The notes under the pieces: model-generated
Databases searched by the model: none
What the model saw: only the letters and a program-made list of their open reading frames with translations
Told to the model about the DNA's origin: nothing
In this document: piece after piece, positions 1 to 8,846 of the stretch
Layout: each line of letters opens with the position of its first letter
Position numbering within the stretch: the stretch's first letter is position 1
Made by a program: the position numbers and the translations under genes
DNA from: Azospirillum canadense
GTDB lineage: Bacteria; Pseudomonadota; Alphaproteobacteria; Azospirillales; Azospirillaceae
Length of the DNA: 64,000 bases
Assembly: GCF_025961225.1 (NCBI RefSeq)
Contig: NZ_JAOQNG010000004.1
Span: 279,001-343,000, forward strand
Direction of reading: 5' to 3'

Positions 1-1
1 G

Positions 2-667
2 GAGGCGGCGGTCCGCGCCGGCCACCCGCTGGCGGAGCGCATGCCGCGCGTCGCCGACGTGCTGGGGCAGGAAGGGCTGATCGAGCGCAACCCGCCCGGC
101 AATGACGAGCCGCCGGGCGACCTGACCCGCCAGCCCCTGTCCCTGCCGGCCGGCCGCGACCTGCGATTGCAGAATCTGGCGCGCGGCGACGAGGGGTTCC
201 TGCTGGCGCTCGCCTACTCATCCCAGCGCGGCTACGGCAACACCCACCCCTTCGCGGGGGAAATCCGCTTAGGCGCGGTCGCGGTGGAGTTCGTGCCGGA
301 GGAACTGGGCTTCCCCATCGAGATCGGCGAGATCACGGTGACCGAGTGCCAAATGGTCAACCAGTTCAAGGGCTCCAAGGAGGTCCCGGCGCAGTTCACC
401 CGCGGCTATGGCCTGTCCTTCGGCCAAAGCGAGCGCAAGGCCATGGCGATGGCCCTGGTCGACCGCTCGCTGCGCGCCGGGGAATTGGGGGAGGAGGCCG
501 CCAACCCGTCGCAGGATGAGGAGTTCGTGCTCGCCCATTCCGACAACGTCGAGGCGTCGGGCTTCGTCCAGCACCTGAAGCTGCCGCACTACGTCGACTT
601 CCAGTCCGAACTGGAGTTGATCCGGCGCCTGCGCGCCGCAACCCCCGACCGGGAGACAGCCGAATGA
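2..667 (+). CDS. phnI: PhnI, C-P lyase core subunit (5' end outside window)
   Basis: C-terminal part of PhnI, the subunit of the PhnGHIJ core complex that installs the triphosphate on methylphosphonate by displacing adenine from ATP. The reading frame is open from base 2, so the true start lies before the window; the ATG at 41 is internal. Recognised from family-typical stretches such as SSQRGYGNTHPF and EITVTECQMVNQFKGS. It ends in an ATGA overlap with phnJ, as is normal in phn operons. phnG and phnH are expected just upstream but cannot be seen. Confidence 0.93.
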   Translation, partial: EAAVRAGHPLAERMPRVADVLGQEGLIERNPPGNDEPPGDLTRQPLSLPAGRDLRLQNLARGDEGFLLALAYSSQRGYGNTHPFAGEIRLGAVAVEFVPEELGFPIEIGEITVTECQMVNQFKGSKEVPAQFTRGYGLSFGQSERKAMAMALVDRSLRAGELGEEAANPSQDEEFVLAHSDNVEASGFVQHLKLPHYVDFQSELELIRRLRAATPDRETAE

Positions 668-1515
668 CCGGGGCCACGGGCTACAACTTCGCCTATCTCG
701 ACGAACAGACCAAGCGGATGATCCGCCGCGCCATCCTGAAGGCGGTGGCGATCCCCGGCTATCAGGTGCCCTTCGGCAGCCGCGAGATGCCGCTGCCCTA
801 CGGCTGGGGCACCGGCGGCATCCAGGTAACGGCGGCGGTGATCGGCCCCGACGACCGGCTGAAGGTGATCGACCAGGGCGCCGACGACACCACCAACGCC
901 GTGTCGATCCGCCGCTTCTTCGCCCGCACCGCCGGCGTCGCCACCACCGAGCGCACCACCGAGGCGACGGTGATCCAGACCCGCCACCGCATCCCCGAGA
1001 CGCCGCTGGTCGAGGGCCAGATCCTCGTCTACCAAGTGCCGATCCCGGAGCCGCTGCGCTGGCTGGAGCCGCGCGAGACCGAGACGCGCAAGATGCACGC
1101 GCTGGCCGATTACGGCGCCATGCACGTCAAGCTGTACGAGGACATCGCCCGCTTCGGCCGCATCGCCACCACCTACGACTATCCGGTGCTGGTCAACGGC
1201 CGCTACCTGATGCGGCCCTCGCCGATCCCGAAGTTCGACAATCCGAAGATGCACATGAATCCGGCGCTCCAGCTGTTCGGCGCCGGGCGGGAGAAGCGCA
1301 TCTACGCCGTGCCGCCCTACACGGCGGTGAAGAGCCTGGACTTCGAGGACCACCCCTTCGAGGTGCAGCGCTGGGACCAAGCCTGCGCCATCTGCGGCTC
1401 CGCCGACAGCTTCCTCGACGAGGTGGTGACCGACGACCGCGGCGGGCGGATGTACGTCTGCTCCGACACCGACCACTGCACCTCCCAGCAAACCCGGAAG
1501 GAGGCCGCGGAATGA
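664..1515 (+). CDS. phnJ: PhnJ, radical SAM C-P lyase
   Basis: Radical-SAM enzyme that breaks the carbon-phosphorus bond of alpha-D-ribose 1-methylphosphonate 5-phosphate, releasing methane or another hydrocarbon. It has 283 residues, normal for the family. The four cysteines of the atypical iron-sulphur motif are at 241, 244, 266 and 272 (CAICG and CSDTDHC), matching my recollection of the E. coli enzyme. It overlaps phnI by ATGA and its stop overlaps the phnK start, which suggests translational coupling. No residue expected for activity is missing. Confidence 0.96.
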   Translation: MTGATGYNFAYLDEQTKRMIRRAILKAVAIPGYQVPFGSREMPLPYGWGTGGIQVTAAVIGPDDRLKVIDQGADDTTNAVSIRRFFARTAGVATTERTTEATVIQTRHRIPETPLVEGQILVYQVPIPEPLRWLEPRETETRKMHALADYGAMHVKLYEDIARFGRIATTYDYPVLVNGRYLMRPSPIPKFDNPKMHMNPALQLFGAGREKRIYAVPPYTAVKSLDFEDHPFEVQRWDQACAICGSADSFLDEVVTDDRGGRMYVCSDTDHCTSQQTRKEAAE

Positions 1516-2282
1516 CTCCGCTTCTGAAGGTGACCGGCCTCACCCGGATGTACGGCAACCGGGTCGGCTGCCGCGACGTGTCGTTCGAGTTGTGGCCCGG
1601 CGAGGTGATGGGCATCGTCGGCGAGTCCGGCTCCGGCAAGACGACCCTGCTGAGCTGCCTGTCGGCGCGGCTGGAGCCGACCGCGGGCACCGTCGAGTAT
1701 GACACGCGTGCGGAAGGCTTGCAGGACATCTACGCCATGGGCGAGCCGCGGCGGCGCCTGCTGATGCGCACGGACTGGGGCATCGTCCACCAGAACCCGC
1801 GCGATGGCTTGCGCATGGGCGTGTCGGCCGGGGCCAACGTGGGGGAACGGCTGATGGCCGTCGGCGCCCGCCATTACGGGGAGATCCGCGCCCAGGCCGA
1901 CGAATGGCTGCGCAAGGTGGAGATCGACGGCGACCGCATCGACGACCTGCCGCTGACCTTCTCCGGCGGCATGCTCCAGCGCCTGCAGATCGCCCGCAAC
2001 CTCGTCACCCACCCGCGTCTGGTCTTCATGGACGAGCCGACCGGCGGCCTGGACGTGTCGGTGCAGGCCCGCCTGCTCGACCTGCTGCGCCGGCTGGTCA
2101 CCGACCTCGGCCTCGCCGCCATCGTCGTCACCCACGACCTCGCGGTCGCCCGCCTGCTGGCGCACCGGCTGATGGTGATGCGCCGGGGCGAGGTGGTGGA
2201 GACCGGCCTGACCGATCAGGTGCTGGACGACCCGCACCACCCCTACACCCAACTGCTGGTTTCCTCGGTGCTGCAACCATGA
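1512..2282 (+). CDS. phnK: PhnK, ABC-type ATPase bound to the C-P lyase core
   Basis: 256-residue ATP-binding cassette protein of the phn operon. Known PhnK docks on the PhnGHIJ core at PhnJ rather than serving an importer. Walker A GESGSGKT is at 37-44, the signature SGGMLQ at 151-156 and Walker B LVFMDEP at 170-176, followed by the D-loop GGLD. The start overlaps the phnJ stop and the stop overlaps the phnL start. Confidence 0.94.
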   Translation: MTPLLKVTGLTRMYGNRVGCRDVSFELWPGEVMGIVGESGSGKTTLLSCLSARLEPTAGTVEYDTRAEGLQDIYAMGEPRRRLLMRTDWGIVHQNPRDGLRMGVSAGANVGERLMAVGARHYGEIRAQADEWLRKVEIDGDRIDDLPLTFSGGMLQRLQIARNLVTHPRLVFMDEPTGGLDVSVQARLLDLLRRLVTDLGLAAIVVTHDLAVARLLAHRLMVMRRGEVVETGLTDQVLDDPHHPYTQLLVSSVLQP

Positions 2283-2962
2283 CCGACATGATCCGGGTGG
2301 ACGCCCTGTCCAAGACCTACGTCCTGCACACCCAGGGCGGGGTGGAAATTCCGGTCTTCGCTGGTGCCGAACTCAGCGTTGCGGCCGGCGAGTGCGTGAC
2401 TCTGCACGGCCCCTCCGGCGCCGGCAAGTCGACGCTGCTGCGCTGCCTCTACGGCAACTGCAAGCCGGACGCCGGATCGATCCGCGTGCGGCACGACGGC
2501 GGGGAGGTCGACATCGCAACCGCCGCCCCGCGTCTGGTGCTGGAGGTGCGGCGTCGCACATTGGGCTACGTCAGCCAGTTCCTGCGCGCTATCCCGCGCG
2601 TGCCTGCGCTGGACGTGGTGGCGGAGCCGTTGCGGGCGCTCGGCGTGGCGGAAGAGGCCGCGCGCACCCGTGCCGGCGAACTGCTGGCCCGGCTGCGCAT
2701 TCCGGAGCGGCTGTGGCACCTCGCCCCCGCGACCTTCTCCGGCGGGGAGCAGCAGCGCGTGAACATCGCCCGCGGCTTCGCCGCTGGCCACCCCATCCTG
2801 CTGCTGGACGAACCCACGGCGTCGCTCGACGCGCGCAACCGCGCCGTGGTCATCGACCTGATCGGGGAGGCCAAGGCCACGGGCACCGCGCTGGTTGGCG
2901 TCTTCCACGACGACGAGGTGCGCGAGGCCGTCTCCACCCGCATCCACACCCTGCAGGGCTGA
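2279..2962 (+). CDS. phnL: PhnL, ABC-type ATPase of C-P lyase
   Basis: 227-residue second ABC ATPase of the C-P lyase cluster, thought to act with PhnK on the core complex. Walker A GPSGAGKS is at 44-51, the signature SGGEQQ at 154-159 and Walker B LLLDEP at 174-179. I chose the ATG at 2279 because it forms an ATGA overlap with phnK and begins a family-like N-terminus (MTDMIRVDALSKTY). The frame stays open far upstream inside phnK, but that extension is not family-like. Confidence 0.93.
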   Translation: MTDMIRVDALSKTYVLHTQGGVEIPVFAGAELSVAAGECVTLHGPSGAGKSTLLRCLYGNCKPDAGSIRVRHDGGEVDIATAAPRLVLEVRRRTLGYVSQFLRAIPRVPALDVVAEPLRALGVAEEAARTRAGELLARLRIPERLWHLAPATFSGGEQQRVNIARGFAAGHPILLLDEPTASLDARNRAVVIDLIGEAKATGTALVGVFHDDEVREAVSTRIHTLQG

Positions 2963-2965
2963 CCC

Positions 2966-4123
2966 ATGACACGAGAGTTCGCGCTCAGCAACGCCCGCAT
3001 CGTCGCGGGCGACGAGGACTTCCTCGGCAGCCTGCTGGTCCGGGACGGCCGGATCGCCGCCATCGACCGCGGGCCTGCCCAGGTCGCCGGGACCATCGAC
3101 TGCGAGGGCGACGTCGTCGTCCCGGGTCTGGTCGAACTGCACACCGACAACCTGGAACGGCACGTCGTGCCGCGGCCCAAAGTGCGCTGGCACGTGGGCT
3201 CCGCGGCACTGGCCCACGATGCGCAGATGGTCGCGGCCGGCGTCACCACCGTGTTCGACGCCATCGCCTGCGGCGACGTCATGGAGGGCTCCGACCGGCT
3301 GGCCAACCTGCGGGCCATGGTGGAGGCGGTCACCAACGGCCAGGCGAAGGGCTACCTGCGCGCCGACCACCGGCTGCACCTGCGCTGCGAGGTGTCCTCG
3401 GCCAACATCCTGGATCTGTTCGGCGGGCTGATCGACAATCCATTGGTCGGCCCCTTGGTCGGCATCGTTAGCGTGATGGACCACACGCCCGGCCAGCGCC
3501 AGTTCGTGCACCCGGAGAAGTACCGGGACTATTTCAAGGGCAAGTACGGCTTCTCCGAGGCCGAGATGGCCGCCTTCACCCGCCGGCAGGAGGAGAACGC
3601 CGCCCGCTATTCCGACACGCACCGCCGCGCCATCGCGGCCATCTGCCGGGAACGCGGCTTCCGCCTCGCCAGCCACGACGACGCGACGGAGGCCCACGTG
3701 GCGGAGGCGGCGGACCTCGGCACCCATCTCGCCGAGTTCCCAACGACGCGGGAAGCGGCCAGGGCATCGCGGCGGGCGGGCATGGCGGTGCTGATGGGCG
3801 CCCCGAACCTCGTGCGCGGCGGCTCCCACTCCGGCAACATCGCTGCGGCCGAGTTGGCGGCGGAGGGCGACCTGGACGTGCTGTCGTCCGACTATGTCCC
3901 GGTCAGCCTGATGGCTGCCGCCTTCCTGCTGCACAAGGGGCCGCTCGGCTTCCCGCTGCCCGCGGCCATCGCCACCGTGACCCGCAACCCGGCTGCGGCG
4001 GCCGGGTTGGACGACCGCGGAGTCCTTGCCGTGGGCAAGCGCGCCGACATGGTCCGCGTGCACGACGCCGACGACATGCCGGTGATCCGCGCGGTCTGGC
4101 GCGCGGGGGAACCGGTTTTTTAA
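2966..4123 (+). CDS. phnM: PhnM, ribose 1-methylphosphonate 5-triphosphate diphosphatase
   Basis: Amidohydrolase-superfamily enzyme that removes pyrophosphate from alpha-D-ribose 1-methylphosphonate 5-triphosphate to give the PhnJ substrate. 385 residues, full length. The N-terminal metal motif ELHTDN is at 57-62, and the C-terminal VLSSDYVP segment should supply the last metal-binding Asp. It starts 3 bases after phnL, so it belongs to the same operon, and is the last + strand phn gene before the convergent phn set. Confidence 0.94.
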   Translation: MTREFALSNARIVAGDEDFLGSLLVRDGRIAAIDRGPAQVAGTIDCEGDVVVPGLVELHTDNLERHVVPRPKVRWHVGSAALAHDAQMVAAGVTTVFDAIACGDVMEGSDRLANLRAMVEAVTNGQAKGYLRADHRLHLRCEVSSANILDLFGGLIDNPLVGPLVGIVSVMDHTPGQRQFVHPEKYRDYFKGKYGFSEAEMAAFTRRQEENAARYSDTHRRAIAAICRERGFRLASHDDATEAHVAEAADLGTHLAEFPTTREAARASRRAGMAVLMGAPNLVRGGSHSGNIAAAELAAEGDLDVLSSDYVPVSLMAAAFLLHKGPLGFPLPAAIATVTRNPAAAAGLDDRGVLAVGKRADMVRVHDADDMPVIRAVWRAGEPVF

Positions 4124-4166
4124 GGCTGGTTCAAGCAGCGACCCATGTTCCCGCTGCGAAGGTTGC

Positions 4167-4199
4167 CGACCCGTTCAGAACGCCTTGAAGAACGGGTCG
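4167..4199. terminator. Hairpin between the convergent phnM and phnN ends
   Basis: A perfect 10-bp inverted repeat (CGACCCGTTC at 4167-4176, GAACGGGTCG at 4190-4199) with a 13-base loop, 43 bases after the phnM stop. There is no clear U tract on either side, so an intrinsic terminator is only one reading; an mRNA-stabilising stem is another. It overlaps the end of a possible gene remnant on the - strand. Confidence 0.35.
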
Positions 4200-4335
4200 T
4201 CGCCCTCCGACGCGAAATCCAGAACAGGTTTCGGGAAGCACTTCAGATGCTCCGGCTCGAACGGGAACTGGGCAGATGCTGCGTCACGATGGCGGCCACG
4301 GTGTGGGCCTGCTCCACGGCGTAATTCAACGCCTT
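4175..4335 (-). pseudogene. Possible decayed 3' end of an unknown gene
   Basis: On the - strand one frame gives a coding-like C-terminus (AQFPFEPEHLKCFPKPVL, then DFASEGDDPFFKAF and stop) with G/C-biased third positions. Immediately upstream the coding-like frame is a different one (ALNYAVEQAHTVAAIVT). No single frame covers both and there is no credible start. This resembles a frameshifted remnant left between the two halves of the phn cluster. I do not recognise the family. Confidence 0.3.
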
Positions 4336-4392
4336 ATCGAGGTTTCTACGAACAAAGCCGCAGAGCGGCTATTCCATAGAAACCGCGTTTTT

Positions 4393-4977
4393 TCAATAAG
4401 TTGCCGTTAGATTCTGGCGCTTCACCCTGGCGAGATCGCGCAGGGCGGCCAGGAAAGCCTCCACACCGGCCTCCAAGCTGGCGTCGTTGACGACGACGCG
4501 CACGTCGTCGCCCGCCGGCATGCGCTCCGCGGCGCGGTCCAGCCGTTGCCGGATGTCTTCCACGGGCTCGCGCCCGCGGGCGCACAGGCGGTCGGCCAGG
4601 ACGGAGGGCGGAGCGGTGACGACCACCACGCCCACGGGCTGAAGGCGCACCCGCGCCTCCTCGACGACGGCGCGGGATACGTTGGCGACCACGGCGGTGC
4701 CGCGGCGGCGCAGGCCCTCGACGGTGGCGGGGATGCCGTAGGAAAGGCCGTGTGCGCGCCAGGACAGCAGGAAGCCGCCGGCCGCCTCCCGCCGGTCGAA
4801 CAGGTCCGGCGGCAGCGTGTCGTGATCCTCCGCCCCGGCGAGCGCCGGGCGGGTGACGACGCGGCGGGCGAAATGGATGCGTGAATCACCGGCCAAACGG
4901 TGCCGGGCGCCCTCCATCAGGCTGTCCTTCCCGGCGCCGCTCGGGCCGACCACCAGGATCAGCGGTGCGACGCTCAT
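4393..4977 (-). CDS. phnN: PhnN, ribose 1,5-bisphosphate phosphokinase
   Basis: 194-residue guanylate-kinase-like enzyme that phosphorylates ribose 1,5-bisphosphate to PRPP, the salvage step after C-P lyase. P-loop GPSGAGKDS lies near the N-terminus after MSVAPLILVV, and the RRVVTRPA segment fits the acceptor-binding region. I chose the start at 4977 because it overlaps the preceding gene's stop by ATGA. The frame is open much further upstream but runs antisense-like through the acyltransferase gene. Confidence 0.9.
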   Translation of the reverse strand: MSVAPLILVVGPSGAGKDSLMEGARHRLAGDSRIHFARRVVTRPALAGAEDHDTLPPDLFDRREAAGGFLLSWRAHGLSYGIPATVEGLRRRGTAVVANVSRAVVEEARVRLQPVGVVVVTAPPSVLADRLCARGREPVEDIRQRLDRAAERMPAGDDVRVVVNDASLEAGVEAFLAALRDLARVKRQNLTATY

Positions 4978-5630
4978 TCGTCGTGTTTCTCGGCGAAGGC
5001 CGCGGCGTCGAGGTCGCGGAAGTCGGCGAGCGCGGCGTTGATCCGCTCCTTCGGCCAGTCCCACCAGGCGATGCGCATCAGCTTTTCCGCCGTGCGTTCG
5101 TCCACGCGCGGGCGCAGCACGCGGGCCGGCACGCCGACGACGATGGCGAAGGGCGGCACGTCCTTGGTCACCACCGCGCCGGAGCCGACGGCGGCGCCGG
5201 TCCCGATGGTCACGCCGGGCATGACGATGGCGTTGTGGCCGATCCACACGTCGGGACCGATCACCACCGGGTCGCGGCGGCGCCACTCGAAGAAGTCCGC
5301 ATCGTCGGGCAGGTCGAAGCCGTGCGAGCGCGAGCGGTAGGTGAAATGGTGCAGCGTCGCGCGCCACCACGGGTGGTTGCTGGGGTTGATACGCACGCCG
5401 GTGGCGAGGTTGGCGAACTTGCCGATGGTGGCGTGGGCGATCTGGTTGTCGCCCATGGCGTAGCCGTAATCGCCGATCACGCTGTCGGCGACCACCGAAC
5501 GCGGGCCGAGGTAAGTGTAGCGGCCGAAGTCGGAGTTCCGCACCACCGCACTGGGGTCGATTTCCGGCATCTCGGTCAGCGTCCGGCCGGCGGTCCAGGG
5601 ATCCCAGGCGGTGCCGCAATTGATGATCAT
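4974..5630 (-). CDS. Phosphonate-cluster hexapeptide-repeat acyltransferase
   Basis: 218-residue left-handed beta-helix transferase of the kind often found in C-P lyase operons. Isoleucine-patch hexapeptides run through the middle (for example VWIGHNAIVMPGVTIGTGAA), as in xenobiotic O-acetyltransferases; His-76-like catalysis is not verified here. Members are thought to acylate a phosphonate or an intermediate, but the substrate is not established. The start at 5630 has a GAGG site 6 bases upstream and lies 7 bases after phnE. A start at Met-21 is also possible. Confidence 0.82.
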   Translation of the reverse strand: MIINCGTAWDPWTAGRTLTEMPEIDPSAVVRNSDFGRYTYLGPRSVVADSVIGDYGYAMGDNQIAHATIGKFANLATGVRINPSNHPWWRATLHHFTYRSRSHGFDLPDDADFFEWRRRDPVVIGPDVWIGHNAIVMPGVTIGTGAAVGSGAVVTKDVPPFAIVVGVPARVLRPRVDERTAEKLMRIAWWDWPKERINAALADFRDLDAAAFAEKHDE

Positions 5631-5637
5631 GATGGCC

Positions 5638-6429
5638 TCAGATGAAAAGCTTGCGCGACTGCGCCGACAACACGTCGATCAGCGATACCGTGGCGACGAT
5701 GATGATCATGACCGCGCAGGTCTCGGCGAAATAGAAGCCGCGGATGATCTCCCACAGCACGACGCCGATGCCGCCGGCCCCGACCATGCCGACGACCGAC
5801 GCCGAGCGGACGTTGGATTCGAAACGGTAGAGCGAATAGCTGATCCACAGCGGCAGCACCTGCGGGATCACGCCGTAGGCGATCTCCTCCAGCGCGTTGG
5901 CGCCGGTGGCGCGGATGCCCTCCACCGGGCGGGGGTCGATGGCCTCCACCGCTTCGGAGAACAGCTTGGCCAGCACGCCGGTGGTGTGGACGAACAGCGC
6001 CAGCACGCCGGCGAAGGGGCCCAAGCCCACCGCCACGACGAACAGCATGGCGAAAACCATCTCGTTGATGGCGCGTAGCGCGTCCATCAAGCGGCGCACC
6101 GGCTGGCGCACCCACAGCGGGGCGATGTTCTCCGCCGCCAGCAGGCCGAAGGGGACGGCGAACACCACCGCCAGCACCGTGCCCCAGATGGCGATCTGCA
6201 CGGTGACCAGCATCTCCTGCGCGTAGAAGCGCCAGTCGCGGAAGTTGGGCGGGAAGAAGTCCGCCAGGAAGGTCGCCATGTTGCCGGAGTCCTTGAACAG
6301 GACGTCCGGGCGCATCTCCGCGCCCCGCCACGCCCAGGCCAGCAGGGCCAGCGCCAGGGCGTAGACTGCCATCTTGGCGAGCGACATCCGGGGCGGATGA
6401 AGGGGGCGGGCGGCGTCGGTTGTCGTCAT
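5638..6429 (-). CDS. phnE: PhnE, phosphonate ABC transporter permease
   Basis: 263-residue integral membrane permease that, with PhnD and PhnC, imports phosphonates across the inner membrane. Several hydrophobic spans are visible, starting with one near residues 15-32 (MAVYALALALLAWAW). The cytoplasmic EAA-type loop sits near ALEEIAYGVIPQ. Only one PhnE is present; some operons have two. It lies between phnD (67-base gap) and the acyltransferase gene. Confidence 0.93.
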   Translation of the reverse strand: MTTTDAARPLHPPRMSLAKMAVYALALALLAWAWRGAEMRPDVLFKDSGNMATFLADFFPPNFRDWRFYAQEMLVTVQIAIWGTVLAVVFAVPFGLLAAENIAPLWVRQPVRRLMDALRAINEMVFAMLFVVAVGLGPFAGVLALFVHTTGVLAKLFSEAVEAIDPRPVEGIRATGANALEEIAYGVIPQVLPLWISYSLYRFESNVRSASVVGMVGAGGIGVVLWEIIRGFYFAETCAVMIIIVATVSLIDVLSAQSRKLFI

Positions 6430-6496
6430 GTCGGGACTTCGCGTTCTGGAAGAATACGGGAAGGGCGCCGCGACGGACGCAGCGCCCCCTTTCCAA

Positions 6497-7498
6497 TCAC
6501 TTCGCGGCGACCTTGGTCTTCAGCTCGTCCAGCTTGGCGTTGATCTCGGCCAGCTTGGCGGTCTTCTCGGCCGCCGGCATTGCCGTGTCGGCCTCCAGCT
6601 TCGTCTTGGCCTTGAACAGTTCCAGCTGGCGGATGGGGACGAGCTGGTCGTCGTTGGACTCGCGGAACACGCCCCACTTCAGGGTGGCGAGCACCGCGCC
6701 CTCCTCCTTCACCTGCTCCGCGCTCTTGCCGGGGGTGGCGGTGCCGTAGGTGAGGAAGAAGGACTTCACCTTGTCCTTGGTCGCCTGAGCCAGGTCCTTG
6801 CGCCACACGATCGGGTCGGAGGGAATCAGCGGTGAGGTCCAGATGACCTTGATCTGCCCGAACTTCTCCGGCTGGCGCTCCTTGATGCGCGGCAGCACCT
6901 CGGAGTTGCAGGTGGCGAAGTCGACCTGCTTGTTGGCCACCGCCATGGCGTTGGTCTCGTGGTTGGCGCTGACCACACGCTTGAAGACCTTCTTCGGGTC
7001 GTCCACGCCGTTGACGGCGAAGACGTAATAGCCCGGGACCAGATAGCCGGACGTCGAGTTCGGGTCGCCGTTGCTGAAGGTCAAGTTGCCGGCGTTCTTC
7101 AGCATGTCCTGGATCGAATTGATCGGGCTGCCCTTCTGCGCCAGGATGTAGGAGTAGTAGCCGGCGCCGCCCTCCGGGTCGGTGGACTGCACGAAGACCT
7201 CGCCGTTGGAACGGTCGACGGCCTCCATGGCCGACTTGTTGCCGTACCAAGCGACCTGAACCTTGTTGAAGCGCATGCCCTCGATGATGCCGGCGTAGTC
7301 GGAGGCGAAGAAGGGCTTCACCGTCAGGCCGGTCTGCTTGCCCATCGCCTCCAGGAAGGGCTCCCACTGGGACTTCAGGTTCTGCATCGATTCGGTGGAG
7401 ATGATGCCGAAGTTCAGCGTGTCCTGCGCGGCGGCGGGAACGGTGACGGCGACGCCGAGCGCGGCGGTCGCGGTGGCGAAGAGGGTCGCGATCTTCAT
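6497..7498 (-). CDS. phnD: PhnD, periplasmic phosphonate-binding protein
   Basis: 333-residue substrate-binding protein of the phosphonate importer. It has a Sec signal peptide at 1-24 ending in VPAAAQD. The body shows family features such as FGIISTES, FFASDYAGIIEGMRF and the VAWYGNKSAME ligand-side segment. The extreme C-terminus is Ala/Lys-rich and helical. I chose the start at the signal-peptide Met (7498); the frame continues upstream through phnC but is not coding there. Likely cotranscribed with phnC. Confidence 0.94.
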   Translation of the reverse strand: MKIATLFATATAALGVAVTVPAAAQDTLNFGIISTESMQNLKSQWEPFLEAMGKQTGLTVKPFFASDYAGIIEGMRFNKVQVAWYGNKSAMEAVDRSNGEVFVQSTDPEGGAGYYSYILAQKGSPINSIQDMLKNAGNLTFSNGDPNSTSGYLVPGYYVFAVNGVDDPKKVFKRVVSANHETNAMAVANKQVDFATCNSEVLPRIKERQPEKFGQIKVIWTSPLIPSDPIVWRKDLAQATKDKVKSFFLTYGTATPGKSAEQVKEEGAVLATLKWGVFRESNDDQLVPIRQLELFKAKTKLEADTAMPAAEKTAKLAEINAKLDELKTKVAAK

Positions 7499-7539
7499 GG
7501 CGGGCGTTCTCCCGATGGAAGGGGGGTGGGCTTTGGATG

Positions 7540-8400
7540 TCAGGCGTTGGCGGCCAGGGCGTAGCCGGGGCGCAGGCCCGTGACGAAGGACGCGGCACCG
7601 GTCAGGTCCGACCCCAGTTCCTCGGCTTGGCTGCCGTAGAGGTCCTGGAGCAGCCGCGGGGTCAGGGCCGCCGACGGGCCGTCGTAGATCACCGCCCCCT
7701 TCTTCAGGGCGATGGTGCGTGGGCAATAGCGGATGGCGAAGTCGACCTGATGGAGCGACACCACCACCGTCACGCCGTCCTCCGCGTTGATGCGGGCCAG
7801 CGTTTCCATGACGCGGCGCGACGACACGGGGTCGAGCGAGGCGATGGGCTCGTCGGCGAGGATGACCTCCGCCTTCTGCACCAGCGTGCGGGCGATGGCG
7901 GCGCGCTGCTGCTGGCCGCCCGACAGGGATGACGCGCGCACCCAGGCCTTGTCGGCGATGCCGACGCGGTCCAGCGCGTCCAGCGCGAGTTGGCGCTCCT
8001 CCGCCGTGAAGCGGCCGGTCATCGACCGCCAGAGCGGGACCCGGCCGAGCGACCCGGCCAGCACGTTGGTCATCACCGGCAGCCGGCCGACAAGGTTGAA
8101 CTGCTGGAAGACGAAGCCGACGCGGCTGCGGGTGCGGCGGATGTCGCCGGCCAGCCGCCCGCAGGCCTGCACAGGCGTGCCCAGCACCTCCACTCTGCCC
8201 ATCCTGTCGTCGCCGAGCGCCAGCCCGGTGAGATGGCGCAGCAGGGTCGACTTTCCGGACCCGGAGGCGCCGATCAGGGCGACCATCTCGCCGGGCGCGA
8301 TGGCGATGCTGACGCTGTCCAGCGCCGTGCAGCCCTTGAAGGTCTTGCTGAGCGCGTTCACCCGGATGGCGGGCGTGCCGGCGGTCGCGGCCTCGTTCAT
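7540..8400 (-). CDS. phnC: PhnC, phosphonate importer ATPase
   Basis: 286-residue ABC ATPase that powers PhnDE. Walker A GASGSGKS is at 44-51, the signature SGGQQQ at 160-165 and Walker B ILADEP at 180-185. The start has a GAGGTG ribosome site 5 bases upstream. It is the first gene of the - strand order phnC-phnD-phnE-acyltransferase-phnN, so control signals should lie just upstream. Confidence 0.94.
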   Translation of the reverse strand: MNEAATAGTPAIRVNALSKTFKGCTALDSVSIAIAPGEMVALIGASGSGKSTLLRHLTGLALGDDRMGRVEVLGTPVQACGRLAGDIRRTRSRVGFVFQQFNLVGRLPVMTNVLAGSLGRVPLWRSMTGRFTAEERQLALDALDRVGIADKAWVRASSLSGGQQQRAAIARTLVQKAEVILADEPIASLDPVSSRRVMETLARINAEDGVTVVVSLHQVDFAIRYCPRTIALKKGAVIYDGPSAALTPRLLQDLYGSQAEELGSDLTGAASFVTGLRPGYALAANA

Positions 8401-8448
8401 GTCGCACCTCGGTCCAGTCGCTGTCTGGACCGGGTTCTAACAACGCTC

Positions 8449-8490
8449 GGTGACAGTATTATTTGTCAAAGGTTGCCATCGTATGACAAT
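8449..8490 (-). promoter_or_regulatory. Possible PhoB-type control sites upstream of phnC
   Basis: The 446-base gap between phnC and the next + strand gene (8401-8846) is A+T-rich near phnC. Read on the - strand it contains TTGTCATACG followed by ATGGCAA, then TTTGACA and CTGTCAC. These resemble Pho-box half-sites (CTGTCAT repeated every 11 bases), but phasing is imperfect. Phosphate control of phn genes is well known; assigning it here is inference. I see no gene in the rest of this gap. Confidence 0.25.
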
Positions 8491-8846
8491 GTCCCACCGA
8501 CCAAGTCCTGGTCGCAGGATGTACCGGTCGCGCGGAACTGTATGCGCTTTCAGATGACAGTCGGCGTCGGGCGACGAATTCAAAATTTGTCTATGCTCTT
8601 GGTCGTGGGGCGACGTGACGTCCTTGTTTTTCTGCATTGGCTTTGACGTCGAGCGGGGCATTGGTGCGCGTCGTCTTCAACCCGCCCGGGTGCCGCCGGC
8701 ATGAGCTTTTGGAAATTGGACGAGTGGCTTCCCAGCGGAGATTCCCTCTCGCGGTCCGGAATGGCGCTACCATATCCGTCCGTGGGATGCCGGAGCATCC
8801 GTGGACAGCAGGGCAACGAGGCGGTGTGCGTGGGAAAGGCCGGTGC

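Noticed and set aside
2243..4063. A 606-residue - strand frame across phnL and phnM
   Set aside because: Antisense to two well-supported genes; no recognisable motif.
4346..4400. A short stretch resembling the end of an insertion sequence next to phnN
   Set aside because: No transposase motif, no matching second end and no target duplication could be found by eye.
8437..8661. A 74-residue - strand frame upstream of phnC
   Set aside because: No ribosome site, mixed codon use, and it covers the likely control region; better explained as non-coding.
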